A DNA stretch of 64,000 nt from Ctenosaura bakeri. Lineage: Eukaryota; Chordata; Lepidosauria; Squamata; Iguanidae. Positions 36,652 to 47,509 of this stretch are shown one piece after another; position 1 is the stretch's first letter, and the number at the start of each line of letters is the position of its first letter. The DNA lies in the NCBI GenBank assembly GCA_948474755.1, contig CAOLHI010000152.1, forward strand, positions 1 through 64,000, given 5' to 3'. The position numbers and the translations under genes are program-made. The notes beneath the pieces are model-generated. The model was not told where the DNA came from, ran no database searches, and saw nothing but the letters and a program-made list of their open reading frames with translations.

Positions 36652-37098
36652 ATGAATTTGCATAGTGTTACTATGGTCCAGACATATCCGGTGACAGCAC
36701 TAGATATCTCTTGATATCAAACTTATTTGGCCTTCACTTGACCTTTTTCTGTCACCCTGCTCCATGTGTTTGCGAGGCCACCGGACAAGCACGTAAACAG
36801 GCACGGTCGGTTAATGGTTGGACATTCCAATCCCCACTTAGGCAGGCAGATTAACGCCACTCGGTTGCTTCAGGGACCTCTTTTGCAGACATGCCTTGCT
36901 TAAGCGCGACTTTACACAAAGATGCTCGACCTCGAGCCGGCACTCTCGCAATGCTAAGCCATTTGCATACTGGATACTCTATTGTTAAATCTGCACTAAG
37001 CTGATCATGTAAAACTTGACCTTTCCCAAAGCTTTGTCCCGCTCCAAACTTGCATTCTTCTCGCTGAGTATGGCATGGCCTGTAGGCACAATCCACCC

Positions 37099-37106
37099 TA
37101 TAAAAA
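37099..37106 (+). promoter_or_regulatory. TATA box of LTR copy A
   Basis: TATAAAAA preceded by CACCC. The equivalent in copy B is TATAAAAA at 47936-47943, preceded by the same CACCC context. Confidence 0.7.
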
Positions 37107-37347
37107 GCCCCCGATTCCAAGTCCTCCTCAGACAGCTTGGATCGCTCCTGAGTTCAATTCAGCCCTGCTGCTGCTTTGTCCAGCGAGTCGTCCCCTCAGC
37201 AAACTGCGCTGAGCTTCCTTCCCTGCAATCCTCCACTTTTCTCCAGGACTATGAGATAAGGTGTCATTTCACTCATTTCCCCTGAAAACTCTCGTTTCTA
37301 ATTTCTAGTTAGCTATCTTGTATTGTCTTTTCTGTTGTTTGTCCTTT

Positions 37348-37353
37348 AATAAA
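37348..37353 (+). terminator. Polyadenylation signal of LTR copy A
   Basis: AATAAA about 245 bases downstream of the TATA box. The counterpart in copy B is at 48194-48199. Confidence 0.7.
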
Positions 37354-37555
37354 GATATCAATTTTACTATTTTAAAACTTGTCTGACTACTCTTCTGACC
37401 TAATCCCGTAGACATTAGGTCACAAGATCCCTGCTAAGTTACCCTGCCTCTCGCTAGCTTAAGACAGTGCTCCAGCTAATTTCCCCAACACTGTGTTTGT
37501 GCTTTGGTTATTTGGGCGCCCTTCCCGGGACCCCCAGAGAACAGGGTAACAATAG

Positions 37556-39804
37556 GAAAAATCCCAAAATACAAAGATTCTTTTCTATCCAACGTTCTTC
37601 TAATCAGGACTCCTTAACCACTTTTAAACAATTTTTTTTTATCTGTGTCCCTTCAGACTGTAGACTTGTATTTTTTTGGGAAAAAATAATACCAGAGGAT
37701 ATAATAAAGGAGCTCGATGTTATAAATAATGTTCGAAAAGTGGATAGAAGGTCCTTTTTTTTCCTTATATGTGAGACTCTGTATGACAAATGATAAGTTT
37801 ATGTTAGGCAGAAAGCAGAAGAACCCTATCTATAGTGCTGATATGCTTATCTTTTCCATCTACCTCATCTCCTATAGGTTACCCTACTATCAAGAGGAAC
37901 ACAGTAAGTTAACACTACCAGAACTGTCTGATTTGTTGAACATTAAGAAACAGAAAAGTCTGGTACATTATAGTGCAAGATGACATGAAAAGCACTGTGT
38001 AATACATTGGAAAATGTCTTTGTGTCTTGCCAAGAAGGAAATGTTGCTTTATTTTATTTGTTTTTCCTTTTCATGCCTTGATTTTTGAAGATCGTTCAGA
38101 GCTAAGCATAAGAAATTTGAATAACCTAGGACTTCTGATTGGGAAAATCAAGAATCACTCATCATGTAAAAGCCACAGGGGATAATGCCATGATGCTGAT
38201 AATATTGAGAACATTGATATTCAATAGGCCAAAGATAACACCAGAAAGAAAACATCCAGAAGCATGTTCTATGCAAGATGAGACTGGAATGTTGTCCAAC
38301 CCTGGTATTGACAGTGGGCTGAATGAGCAAGGGAAATTCACGTCATATGGAAGCTCATGAATTTTCTTTGGTCCATATTTCAAAGCAGGACAACCTTCCA
38401 GAACATCAACTCTATGAATCCATGTTTCTTTCATAATTAGTCTTTTTGAGAAGATTATAGTGTTGTTCTAAGCTCAAAAATGGACCATTATGCATAATTA
38501 CACATATCAGTAATATTAATGGTCGTGTACTTTGAGAGGTAAATGTATTTATAAAACCCTGCTTATTCATCTTCAAAATATTTACTGGCTTTTTGTTCCT
38601 TTAAACACATAATTTAATATTGTAGTGGATTGCAACAAATTTTCAAATGAACACATGTGAAAATGACATAAACTGGAAGTGTAATGACTCTTTCTTTTCT
38701 CTGTGAATATCTCATTCCTAGATAGCTGAGGTTTGACAGTACATGTGTTAACTTCATGCTTTAAAACTAATCCCCCCCCCATGCGTTTGGTTCTAATCCA
38801 CAGGGTTTTACTCATTCATTCATTAGGCACCACTGGTAAGTGTGGTAAATGACATAATCACAAAGTGCTGGTACTGAACCCCAAATACCTTGATTCCACT
38901 ACAACACATATTGTGCTATCAATTAATGGTTACTTGTATTTGATGTGGAAGTGTGGAAAGTTTGGGGTAGCTGAAATAATTATTGGATTTTGTTTTTTTC
39001 CGTCCCCAAATGCCAGTGGCACATTAGGTTTAAAGCCTTCTTACCACTGGAGGTTATTATGGATATCTGTGAATAAAAAATAAAGTTTCCTTTCAAAATG
39101 TGCCATTTGAGCAGCTTTAACGCTGGGTCCCTGCAAACGGCACAGCATTATAATATGTAAATACTGGCCTTTAGGACATTGTGAAACTGGAGCAACGTGA
39201 CCTATTAAAGCATTGTGTTTTTCCAAGGCTGTTAATCTTGCTGATATTTTGGAGAGTATGAGACTGCATGCAGTTAGGCAAAATTCCACTTTTTAAAATC
39301 CTGAAACAGAGTTTGACTTGCTGAGAAATAACCAATTAGGCAAAGAAAAGAAGAAAGGATGAAAAAACAACAACAACAACAACAAAAAGATAACAGTGTC
39401 TTCCTCCAGGTCATTAAAATCACACGGCAATGTTATCTATCTCCAAATAAGCTGCTTTAACATTTAAACAAATAGCACCTGATTACATTCAATCTAGGTC
39501 ATGTTCCCCAGTTCAAAAGCATGTGAACAGTTGCAACATTTCGCTTCACTTTCTTATTACAGTACAAAGCTGAAACTGTTCCTTCAAACTACTGAAACTC
39601 CTGCTGAGAAGTGCCCTGCATATCAAGGCTGATGTGTTTGGAAAGGCTGACTGCTAGCTGCCTCACAGAAAACAAAAATCATTGAAGTAGCAGCTCATCC
39701 TATTACTATGTGTGGTTTTATGGTCACAGTAAGAACCATGGTCAGTCACTTTAAATTAATGTCATCAATACAAGGTAATCACAACCAGGGAATCATTTGG
39801 AAAC
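37556..39804. other. No gene recognised
   Basis: Unique-looking sequence. 39000-39290 and 39390-39660 lack repeat signatures and would be worth aligning to other reptiles. An (AAC)n run lies at about 39367-39386. No gene supported. Confidence 0.45.
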
Positions 39805-39807
39805 CTA

Positions 39808-40007
39808 GGGCCTTTCCACACTACACAGTTATAGTGTTGTTATTCCACTTTCAACATCTTATGAAGTCCTGGGTTTGCAGTTTAGGTAAGGCATTTAGAA
39901 TTCTCAGTGAGAGAGCTCCTTGGCCTCCGTAAACTACAAACTCCAGAATTCCACAGGATGTTGAAAGTGGAATAATAGCACAATAAGAGTGTAGTGTGGA
40001 AAGGCCC
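39808..40007. mobile_element. MITE copy 1, about 200 bp, PIF/Harbinger-like
   Basis: Near-complete palindrome starting GGGCCTTTCCACACTACACA and ending with the inverse. The direct repeat CTA lies at 39805-39807 and 40008-40010. Inner part TCCACTTTCAACATCTTATG reads against CATAGGATGTTGAAAGTGGA-type sequence at the right. The family recurs at 45829 and 55899 with TTA and T(G/A)A duplications. It is non-autonomous. Confidence 0.75.
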
Positions 40008-40079
40008 CTAGAATTAGCAACCACTGCCCATCTTCCAGCTTATCTCTGTTTGAAATCAGTGGCAATTGTATACAAATGT

Positions 40080-40210
40080 TTTGCTGCTGTTGTCTGCCTT
40101 CAAGTTGTTTCTTATGGCTACCATAAGGTGTTTCTATCATGGGGTTTTCTGGGGCTGCGAGCGTGTGATGTGCCCACTGGTTTTCCATGGCCAATAAGGA
40201 AACAAACCCT
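40080..40210 (-). mobile_element. SINE fragment
   Basis: Inverted partial copy of the 103-297 family: TTGCTGCTGTTGTCTGCCTT, then ATGGGGTTTTCTGGGGCTGC, ending near ATGGCCAATAAGGAAACAAA. The tRNA-like head is truncated. Confidence 0.65.
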
Positions 40211-40639
40211 GGATATGAAAACTGTCTAACAGCAGCACTTCAGTGAACTGGTATTCTGAAGAATCAAATGGTGTAAAAATGGTGTAAAAATTCAAGGAAT
40301 ATATTATAAGCAAGCATTCCCTTTATTCTGTAGCCTGTGGGAACATTTTGAAATCTGAGGAATTGCCTCAGAAAGGCTAGCACCAAAAGGCTAATAATAA
40401 ATAATCCCTTTGAGAACTAGGGAACCAAGAAAGAACAATAAATCCTTCCACCCTATACCCCTCCAAAAAAAAGAAGAAGAAGAAGAAGCTGCATATGAGT
40501 TGAATGTTGGGTTTTAACCCCAAATCATAGAGCACATACCCCCACTACAATACCACAGCAAACAAAACATTTTAATTTAATTTTTAATTTTTAATTTTTT
40601 TATTTAATTTTTAAAAATTAAAAGCATATTAAAAGGCCA

Positions 40640-41798
40640 AAGAAAACTATCAGATCAAAAAGACATCAGGTGAGGTTTTGATGAGACCATGACATTCTTG
40701 CAACGAAGCTAGTAAAATGTGGGCTGGACAGGGCTACTGTTAGTTGGATTTGTAATTGGTTGAACGACCGAACCCAAAGGATGATCACGAATGGCTGCTT
40801 TTCATCCTGGAGAGAAGTGACTAGTGGGGTGCCACAGGGTTCTGTCCTGGGCCCAGTGCTGTTCAATATTTTTATCAATGACTTGGATGAAGGAATAGAG
40901 GGCATGCTCATCAAATTTGCAGATGATACCAATATTAGGGTATTGCTAATATTAGGGGTTGCTAATACGCTGGAAGGCAGGATCAAAATTCAAAATTACC
41001 TGGATAGATTGGAGAGCTAGGCCAAGGCGAACAAAATGAAATTCAACAGAGAGAAGTGTAAGGTCCTACACTTAGGTAGAAAAAATGGAATACAGAAATA
41101 TAGGATGGGGGACACGTGGCTGGATATCAGTACGTGTGAAAGGGATCTAGGTGTCTTCACATGAACATGAGTCAGCAGTGTGATGTGGCAGCCAAGAAAG
41201 CCAATGCAATTCTTGGCTGCATCAATAGGAGTATGGTGTCTAGATCGAGAGAGGTACTGGTACCACTCTACTCTGCTTTGGTTAGACCTCATCTTGAATA
41301 CTGTGTCCAGTTCTGGGCACCCCAATTCAAGAAGGACATGGTCAAGCTGGAGCAAGTCCAGAGGAGGGTGACCAAAATGGTGAGAGGAAGCCATGCCCTA
41401 TGAGGATACACTTAGAGAGCTGGGTATGTTTAGTCTACAGAAGAGAAGGTTAAGAGGGGACATGATAGCCATGTTTAAATATTTGAAGGGATGCCACGTA
41501 GAGGAAGGAGGGGACTGGTTTTCTGCTGCTCCAGAGACCAGGACAAGGAGCAATGGATTCAAGCTGAAGGAGAGGAGATTCCACCCGAACCTCTGGAAGA
41601 ACTTCCTGACAGTCAGGGCTGTTTGGCAGTGGAATATGCTGCCTCGGAGTGTAGTGGAGTCTCCTTCCTTGGAGGTTTTTAAGCAGAGGCTTGATGGCCA
41701 TCTGTCGGGAGTGCTTTGAGGGTGTTCCTGCATGGCAGGGGGTTGGACTGGATGGCCCCTGTGGTCTCTTCCAACTCTACATTTCTATGATTCTATGA
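40640..41798 (+). mobile_element. CR1 LINE, 5'-truncated, RT core to 3' end
   Basis: Reverse-transcriptase motifs in order: [13 protein letters not shown] (40760), [15 protein letters not shown], then [20 protein letters not shown] (catalytic FADD near 40914-40928). After a gap, the C-terminal segment from 41161 includes [17 protein letters not shown] and [16 protein letters not shown] sequence, then 41393-41719 ([13 protein letters not shown] to DGHLSGVL). The 3' end GGTCTCTTCCAACTCTACAT and TTCTATGATTCTATGA is intact. Frames are broken by stops and shifts. Upstream endonuclease and ORF1 are missing. Confidence 0.9.
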
Positions 41799-42162
41799 TA
41801 TCATCATTGAACTAAACAGCTGAACTGAAGCTGTCATTTGCTGACTTCCAAGATCTATCACACTCTTGCATCATCTGTACTGAAAACACTTAGGGCTGTT
41901 GTGTCTAATTGGGGAGTTAGCAATATATAGAGTTGCCATATTCCACCTCTCAAATCCAAGCAGCAATTATAATTATGCACTTTATTAATCTGAATTCTAG
42001 TTTTTCAAATTCAACATGTTAATAATTTTTAATACTACTATGTTTCAGCCTTTGTTACGTTTTGATAGTAATTACTCTACTGAAATAAATAACACAGCAG
42101 CTTGGAAGAGAAAGACCCAAGTTCAAATTCTTGTTTTGTTATGGAATTTACCATGTGACCTT

Positions 42163-42296
42163 AAGCTGTTGTTGTTGTTATTGTTTGCCTTCAAGTAGTT
42201 TCTGACTTATTGTGAATTAAGGAGAAATTATCATGGGAATTTCTGGTCTCCAGGGTCATAGTCCATCACTGAAAACACTACATCATGCTGGTTATA
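42163..42296 (-). mobile_element. SINE fragment
   Basis: CTGTTGTTGTTATTGTTTGC, then CTTCAAGTAGTTTCTGACTT and CATGGGAATTTCTGGTCTCC, then GGGTCATAGTCCATCACT. This is an inverted, internally deleted copy of the 103-297 family. Confidence 0.65.
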
Positions 42297-42399
42297 CCTC
42301 TCTCATCAAACCTACTGGAGGGTTGTTCTGGCATATATGTGCTCATGTACATTGGTGGTATGGTAAATCATCCCCTCTCCTCTTCCTTATCATTAAAAC

Positions 42400-43262
42400 A
42401 TTCCACACTGGCCCCCAGTGACCCAGCATGAAGTTGTAAATTTGATCTCTACAATGAGATCTGGCAAAGCTCCAGGGGCAGATTTAATCATGCCCGAGCT
42501 CTTAAAAGCAAATATCTCATGGTGGGCACCTTTATTGGCAACCCTATTCACCCATATGAACCGGACAGCCCAATTACCTGAGAGCTGGTCTCAGGCCATT
42601 ATCATTCCCATATACAAAAAAAAGAGACAAAAATGACCCTACCAACTATCGCCCCATTAGCTTATTATCTGTAGTGGGCAAATTATATGGTCGCCTTCTT
42701 AACAATTGTCTGACAGACTGGATAGAGTCAGAAAAAATATTGGAGGAAGAACAAGCTGGTTTTAGGAAGGGCAAATCGACCACAGACCATTGTGTAGTTT
42801 TAAATCATCTGGTCGAAAAATACTCAACAGCGTATCGCAATAGGCTATATGCTGCCTTTATGGATTTGAAATCGGCATTTGATTTAATACCCAGAGATAG
42901 ATTGTGAGCTAAACTCCTCGCTACCTCTACTGATGAAAGATTACTTAGGCTAATGATGAAGCTATATAGCAACACCACGATACAAGTAAGATGCGGAGTA
43001 GAGAGTAATCTTACTAAATCCATCCCAGTAAAAAGAAGTGTCCGACAAGGATGTATCCTTGCGCCCACATTATTTAATTTGTATCTCAATGATCTTGCTC
43101 TTTCTGTCTCTTCGGAGACTTTTCACCCTCCTAAACTGGCTTCAGTGAGTATTCCCTTACTCTTATATGCAGATGATGCTGTTCTCCTCTCCTTTAGAAA
43201 GATTGGTTTGAGACGAATAATAAGAGCTTTCATGGAGTATTGTGAAAATAATCAGCTAACTA
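42400..43262 (+). mobile_element. Non-LTR retrotransposon (Ingi/Vingi- or R4-like), 5' part
   Basis: Reverse transcriptase in broken frames: SGKAPGADLIMPELL, YRPISLLSVVGK (after a frameshift near 42636), QAGFRKGKSTTDHCVVLNHL, FMDLKSAFDLIPRDRL (stop at 42905-42907), VRQGCILAPTLFNLYLNDL, and the catalytic YADDAVLL (about 43169). It is 5'-truncated: the upstream domains are absent. Clade assignment from memory is uncertain between Ingi/Vingi and R4. It continues at 43526 after a CR1 insertion. Confidence 0.8.
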
Positions 43263-43525
43263 TCATAGAATCATAGAAATGTAGAGTTGGAAGAGACCAC
43301 AGGGGCCATCCAGTCCAACCCCCTGCCATGCAGGAACACCCTCAAAGCACTCCTGACAGATGACCATCAAGCCTCTGCTTAAAAACCTCCAGGGAAGGAG
43401 ACTCCACTACACTCCGAGGCAGCAGATTCCACTGCCGGACAGCCCTGACTGTCAGGAAGTTCTTCCTGAGGTTCAGGTGGAATCTCCTTTCCTGCAGCTT
43501 GAATCCATTGATCCTTGTAGTTGTC
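43263..43525 (-). mobile_element. CR1 3' end inserted into the non-LTR element
   Basis: On the minus strand this ends CTCTACATTTCTATGATTCT (start near 43290 on plus) and carries the CR1 C-terminal frame ending DGHLSGVL (43342-43527). It sits between two parts of the same reading frame of the host LINE: YCENNQLTI upstream and [12 protein letters not shown] downstream. The 5-base repeat AACTA lies on either side (43258-43262 and 43526-43530), a possible target duplication. It is 5'-truncated to about 260 bp. Confidence 0.85.
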
Positions 43526-44973
43526 AACTACAACAAATCTAAAATTTTGGTTTTTTCCAAAAAATACTCCATATTTAATTGGGTTATAGCTGGTCATAAA
43601 ATAGAACAAGTGAGAAATTTTAAATACTTGGGGGTTGTTTTTCATGCATCTGGTGCCTGGGCATTGCAGTGGGCAACTGCTATACAGAACGCAACCTGCA
43701 ATAGCAGAGCAATTGTACAATTTTTTTATACTAAGGGGGGACAATTAATTCCAGCTGCACTTAGGGTATTCCAGGCCAAGGTTCCTCCCCAACTACTGTT
43801 TGGTATCCCGGTATGGATTCTAGGTTTTTCATTAACAATGAAACGAGTGTTCTCAACATTCCTCAGAAAACTATTTGCGGGCCCAAATTGTGTCCCATCA
43901 GTGGTTCTCCATCTGGAGGCTGGTTGCACATCAATTGAATGTACAGCATGGAAGTGGGCCTTAGCGTACTGGCTGAGGGTTCTCTTTGCAGGACCAGAGG
44001 CTGGGTATGTCTACCTGATGCAAAGAGATACATATATAACTCATCTGACTAAATCTGTGAAAGAAAAACTGCAACGATTAGGCCTCTCAGACACATTCCT
44101 TCTCACTCTTGACTGGCCTAGGGCCACGTTGATCCTTGCACAATGAATCAAGGATATTGACACTCAATATTCTATATCCATCGCATGCACAACTTGCTCT
44201 CCCATTAGTTTGGGTTTGAGGTTTAATCCAATCAGGGGTGCAAACTATCTCGAAAATTTAACAGTCCCCAAATACCGGATGGCATTTAGTAAAGCTAGAT
44301 TTAATGTTATTCCATCTGCTGTACTAGAGGGACGTTTTCAGCAAATTGAGTACAGGGATCGTATATGCCCCTGTGGGGAGGGACTAGTAGAATCCTTATC
44401 TCATGTACTCTTTTATTGCACCTTCTATAATGATGATAGGCTAAGGCTAATAGTGCCTCTCCTAAGCAAGTTCCCTGGAAGATCCTTGGGATGATATTTA
44501 ATACATCTATTAGAGGACACTGAAAAAAGAGTAACTGAGGAGGTAGCAAAGTTTCTCTTCAGTGCTATTAAAACTCGAAGGTCTATGGTACACAAATCTT
44601 AACATTTGAATAATCCCCTCTGTAGTAATCACCTGAGATGGGGCTATATCTCTAGGAACTGTAGGGCTAACAAGAATTCTATATGCAGAAAAAGGTTGTA
44701 TGAGCTTCAATAGAAATTTCTACATATGATATTTTTAAATTTTATAGTTTCCTAACTAATCTTAAACTTAACTTATTAAGTTGCTTTTAAAACACATTAC
44801 ATCTAATCAATTACATATTGTGTCTTATTTTATTATAAATATATTATATTTCCATGTTTTTATCCCCACACAGAATGTATATAATGTATATAGAAGTTCT
44901 ACATTGTATGTAACAAGTGTTTTGCCTTATGGTTTGTTGACCGCAATAAAGGCTTGACTGACTGACTGGCCTT
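43526..44973 (+). mobile_element. Non-LTR retrotransposon (Ingi/Vingi- or R4-like), 3' part
   Basis: The frame from 43499 continues the RT domain ([27 protein letters not shown]). It runs without a stop through VFQAKVPPQLLFGIPV and LFAGPNCVPSVVLHLEAGC to about 44146, then shifts frame to 44210-44494 (YRMAFSKARFNVIPSAVLEG, ICPCG...HVLFYC). The Cys-rich module CPCG with a downstream HVLFYC looks like the C-terminal CCHC knuckle of several non-LTR clades. The 3' end reads GACCGCAATAAAGGCTTGAC and TGACTGACTG, that is, a polyadenylation-type signal and a (TGAC)n tail. Confidence 0.8.
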
Positions 44974-45828
44974 ATTGTTAAATGATTCAGAACAAATTCA
45001 GCAGTTGCATAAGACTAGACTGGAAAGATGGAAAGATACAAATCAACAACGGAGGAGGAGGAGGAGGAGGAGGGGAAATAAAATCACTGATAGTCCAAAA
45101 TTCCAGAAAATGGCCTGGGATGCTAACATCCATATTCCAGAAAATTGCCAGAACACCAACCTTCAAGGAAGTTACACTCACCCAGTTCCCTGGTCACATA
45201 CAACTAGAAGGGTATGTTTCAAGAAGCCACAAAAATGCCACAGGAACTTCTTCTTTGTGCCCATATGGATATGACTTCCTGGTATTCTGAGACATGGTTT
45301 ACAGTATAGATGTTTTGCCCTAACCAGGGACTAAGAAATGGTTTCTATACCCCATCCCCAGTTTATTGTGTTATTCACTTCTATTTTTCTACAACTATTG
45401 AATTTGGTGAGCATGGCTATATGGAATGTCTGGTGACATTTTCCCCAACACAGATATTTTGCTTGGAATGGTTGATAGCGTGAGAATGCTGAGCAGTATT
45501 GGTGATGTGGCATTACTCCCATCCACCTGCTAAATCTGATGGGCCTAACTACCTGAAAAGTTGGCATTCCTCGGTATTTTTCAGAATATAGCTATTTTGC
45601 CTTTAATGAGTAACCCAAGGGACTAAAAAGATAACCTTTTATTTCCTATAAAAAGCTCTTACTTATTCCCCTCATTATTATAACAATGCAAAGTAATGAC
45701 CACCGTATGTTATTTGCAGGGAAGATGGTGGTGGTGGTGGTGCTCCTTTTTGCACTTTCACTGCTCCAAAAGAAAAACCAAGTTACTCCTCTTCCTAAAT
45801 TAGTCCTCTTCCAGTCCAGCTTAGCTTA
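44974..45828. other. No gene recognised; (GGA)n run
   Basis: A (GGA)n microsatellite at 45051-45075 gives a poly-glycine or arginine frame that is an artefact. Otherwise unrecognised. Confidence 0.45.
45051..45075 (+). repeat. (GGA)n microsatellite
   Basis: Eight GGA units followed by GGGG. Confidence 0.9.
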
Positions 45829-46027
45829 GGTCATTTCTGCACAACACTGATAGTGCTATTATATCACTTTCAGCATCCTGTGGAATTCCGGGCTTTGTAG
45901 TTTCTTAATGCCAAAGAGCTGTCTGGCGGAAAATTCTAAATGCCCCTAACTAAACTGCAAACTCCAGGATTCCACAGAATGTTGAACATGGAATAATAGC
46001 ATTGTAACAGTATAATGCAGAATGGCC
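45829..46027. mobile_element. MITE copy 3, about 200 bp
   Basis: Starts GGTCATTTCTGCACAACACT and ends with the inverse, TATAATGCAGAATGGCC. The exact TTA duplication lies at 45826-45828 and 46028-46030. Same core as the copies at 39808 and 55899 (TCACTTTCAGCATCCTGTGG against CCACAGAATGTTGAACATGG). Confidence 0.75.
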
Positions 46028-46089
46028 TTAGTCTAGCTCCCGTAGAGAGCTCTCCTATCTCTAATGCAGTTCCAACGACAACGATGGTG

Positions 46090-47509
46090 ATGCTAAAAGT
46101 AATAACAAAAAAATATTTTCTTACCCACCTCTCTCTAAGGCTCAAGGTGGAATACAACATAGATTAAAAACAACAACAACACATAATACCATTTCAAGTA
46201 TACCAATTTAAAATTCAGAGTTAAAAATTGACTGGGTAGGCCTGCTGGAAGAGATAAGTCTTCAGTACTTTTTAAAATATGCCAGGTTATTCCACAGTCT
46301 AGGGGCAGCCAACAAAAAGGTCTCCTGGCTGATTTAAATAAATTGCCCCAGGGGAACTGAGTAGATGGAATGGATTGTATGGGAGCAGATGATCCTGTAG
46401 GTAACTAGGACTCAAACTATGTTGGGCTTTAAAGGTAAAGTTAATAACCAACACTTTGCACTTTGCCCAGAAACTAATTGGCATCCAGTGGAGTGATTTT
46501 AATATTGGTGTGATATACTCACTCCTGGATGCTGCCATTATTTGGACCAGCTGGAGTTTTCAAACTTTGTGGAAAGGTAGCCCAATGCACACACTGCAGA
46601 AGTCTAACTTTGAGGTTACCAACACGTGCACTGCCATCTTTAGGTCTTCCAGTTCTAGAAAGGGGTACAGTTGGTGTATCAGCCAAAGCTGGTAATAAGC
46701 ACTTCCAACCGTCAAATCTATCTGAGCTGACTTTTGGAGGGATGGAACCAAGAGCATGCCCAAGCTTTGAACACAGTCTTTCATGGTGAGTGTGACCTCA
46801 TCCAGAACTGGCTGACACACGTCCAACCTGAGATTAGGACCTTTAATTGTATGCACCTTTATCTTGTCTGGATTCAGTTTCAATTTGCTTTTCTTCATCT
46901 AGCTCATTAGCTGCTCCAAGCATTCATTCAGAGGAGACATACTATCCTTAACTAAGACTGTTTTTGAAGGTATGGAGAAATACATTTGAGTGTTATCAGC
47001 ATACTGATAGAACTCTGCCCTATGCCTCCAGATGGTGTCTCTCAATGGTTTCATGTTAAAAAGCATTGAGAATAGAATGGCACCTTGTGGTATACCCTTT
47101 AACAGCTCTTTTTTTTTTTTTTTTTTTGAGGAGCAGCTATCCCCATGCAATATCATCTGGAACCTGCCTGAGAAGTAACACCAGAACCACTTCAACACAA
47201 TATCAAACACCACTGAAAGGTCTAAAAGCACTAACAGGAACAGACTCCCACCACAGATGCTAAGACAGAGATCATCTACTAAGGTGACCATTGCAATTTC
47301 AACTCTGTAACCTGCTCTGAAGCCAGTTTAAAATGGGTCAAGAAAGCATGTATCATCCAAGAGCACCTGGAATTGGAAGCCCGGTGCCTTCCTGATCACC
47401 TTCCCCCAAAAAGGAAGATTAGATACTAGTTTATAATTATTACTGTCCAGGGAGGGCTTTTTCAAAACTGATCTAACCACTGCTTTTTTTAAACAGGATG
47501 GAAAGTTCC
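46090..47509 (-). mobile_element. L2-clade LINE, 3' part
   Basis: On the minus strand the order is FPSCLKKAVVRSVLKKPS near the LTR junction, then MVTLVDDLCLSICGG, LLDLSVVFDIV (47291-46899), LKGIPQGAILFSMLFN and QYADNTQMYF. The catalytic box reads YADN, where an active enzyme has YADD. KLKLNPDKIKVHTIKGP, YITPILKSLHWMPISFW and LSPSYLQDHLLPYNPF follow. The 3' end resembles GAGAGGTGGGTAAGAAAATA, an L2-type terminus. Stops and one poly-A interruption (near 47110) break it. It continues at 48394 beyond the solo LTR. Confidence 0.85.

Larger units (their letters stand above)
36662..37555 (+). mobile_element. Solo LTR copy A, 886 bp with 4-bp duplication
   Basis: LTR body 36666-37551: starts TGTTACTATGGTCCAGAC, ends GGACCCCCAGAGAACAGGGTAACA in two overlapping blocks. 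Short inverted ends TGTTAC and GTAACA bound it. The target duplication ATAG lies at 36662-36665 and 37552-37555. TATA box CCCTATAAAAAG (37099-37106) and polyadenylation signal TTTAATAAAGA (37348-37353) are in the expected order, giving U3, R and U5. There is no coding region between LTRs, so a full element recombined to a solo LTR. A 4-bp duplication fits some ERV classes and some Gypsy elements. Copies B (47510) and C (21236) are the same family. Confidence 0.9.

Noticed and set aside
44975..45290. Arginine/glycine-rich proteins over the (GGA)n run
   Set aside because: Both frames exist because of the microsatellite.
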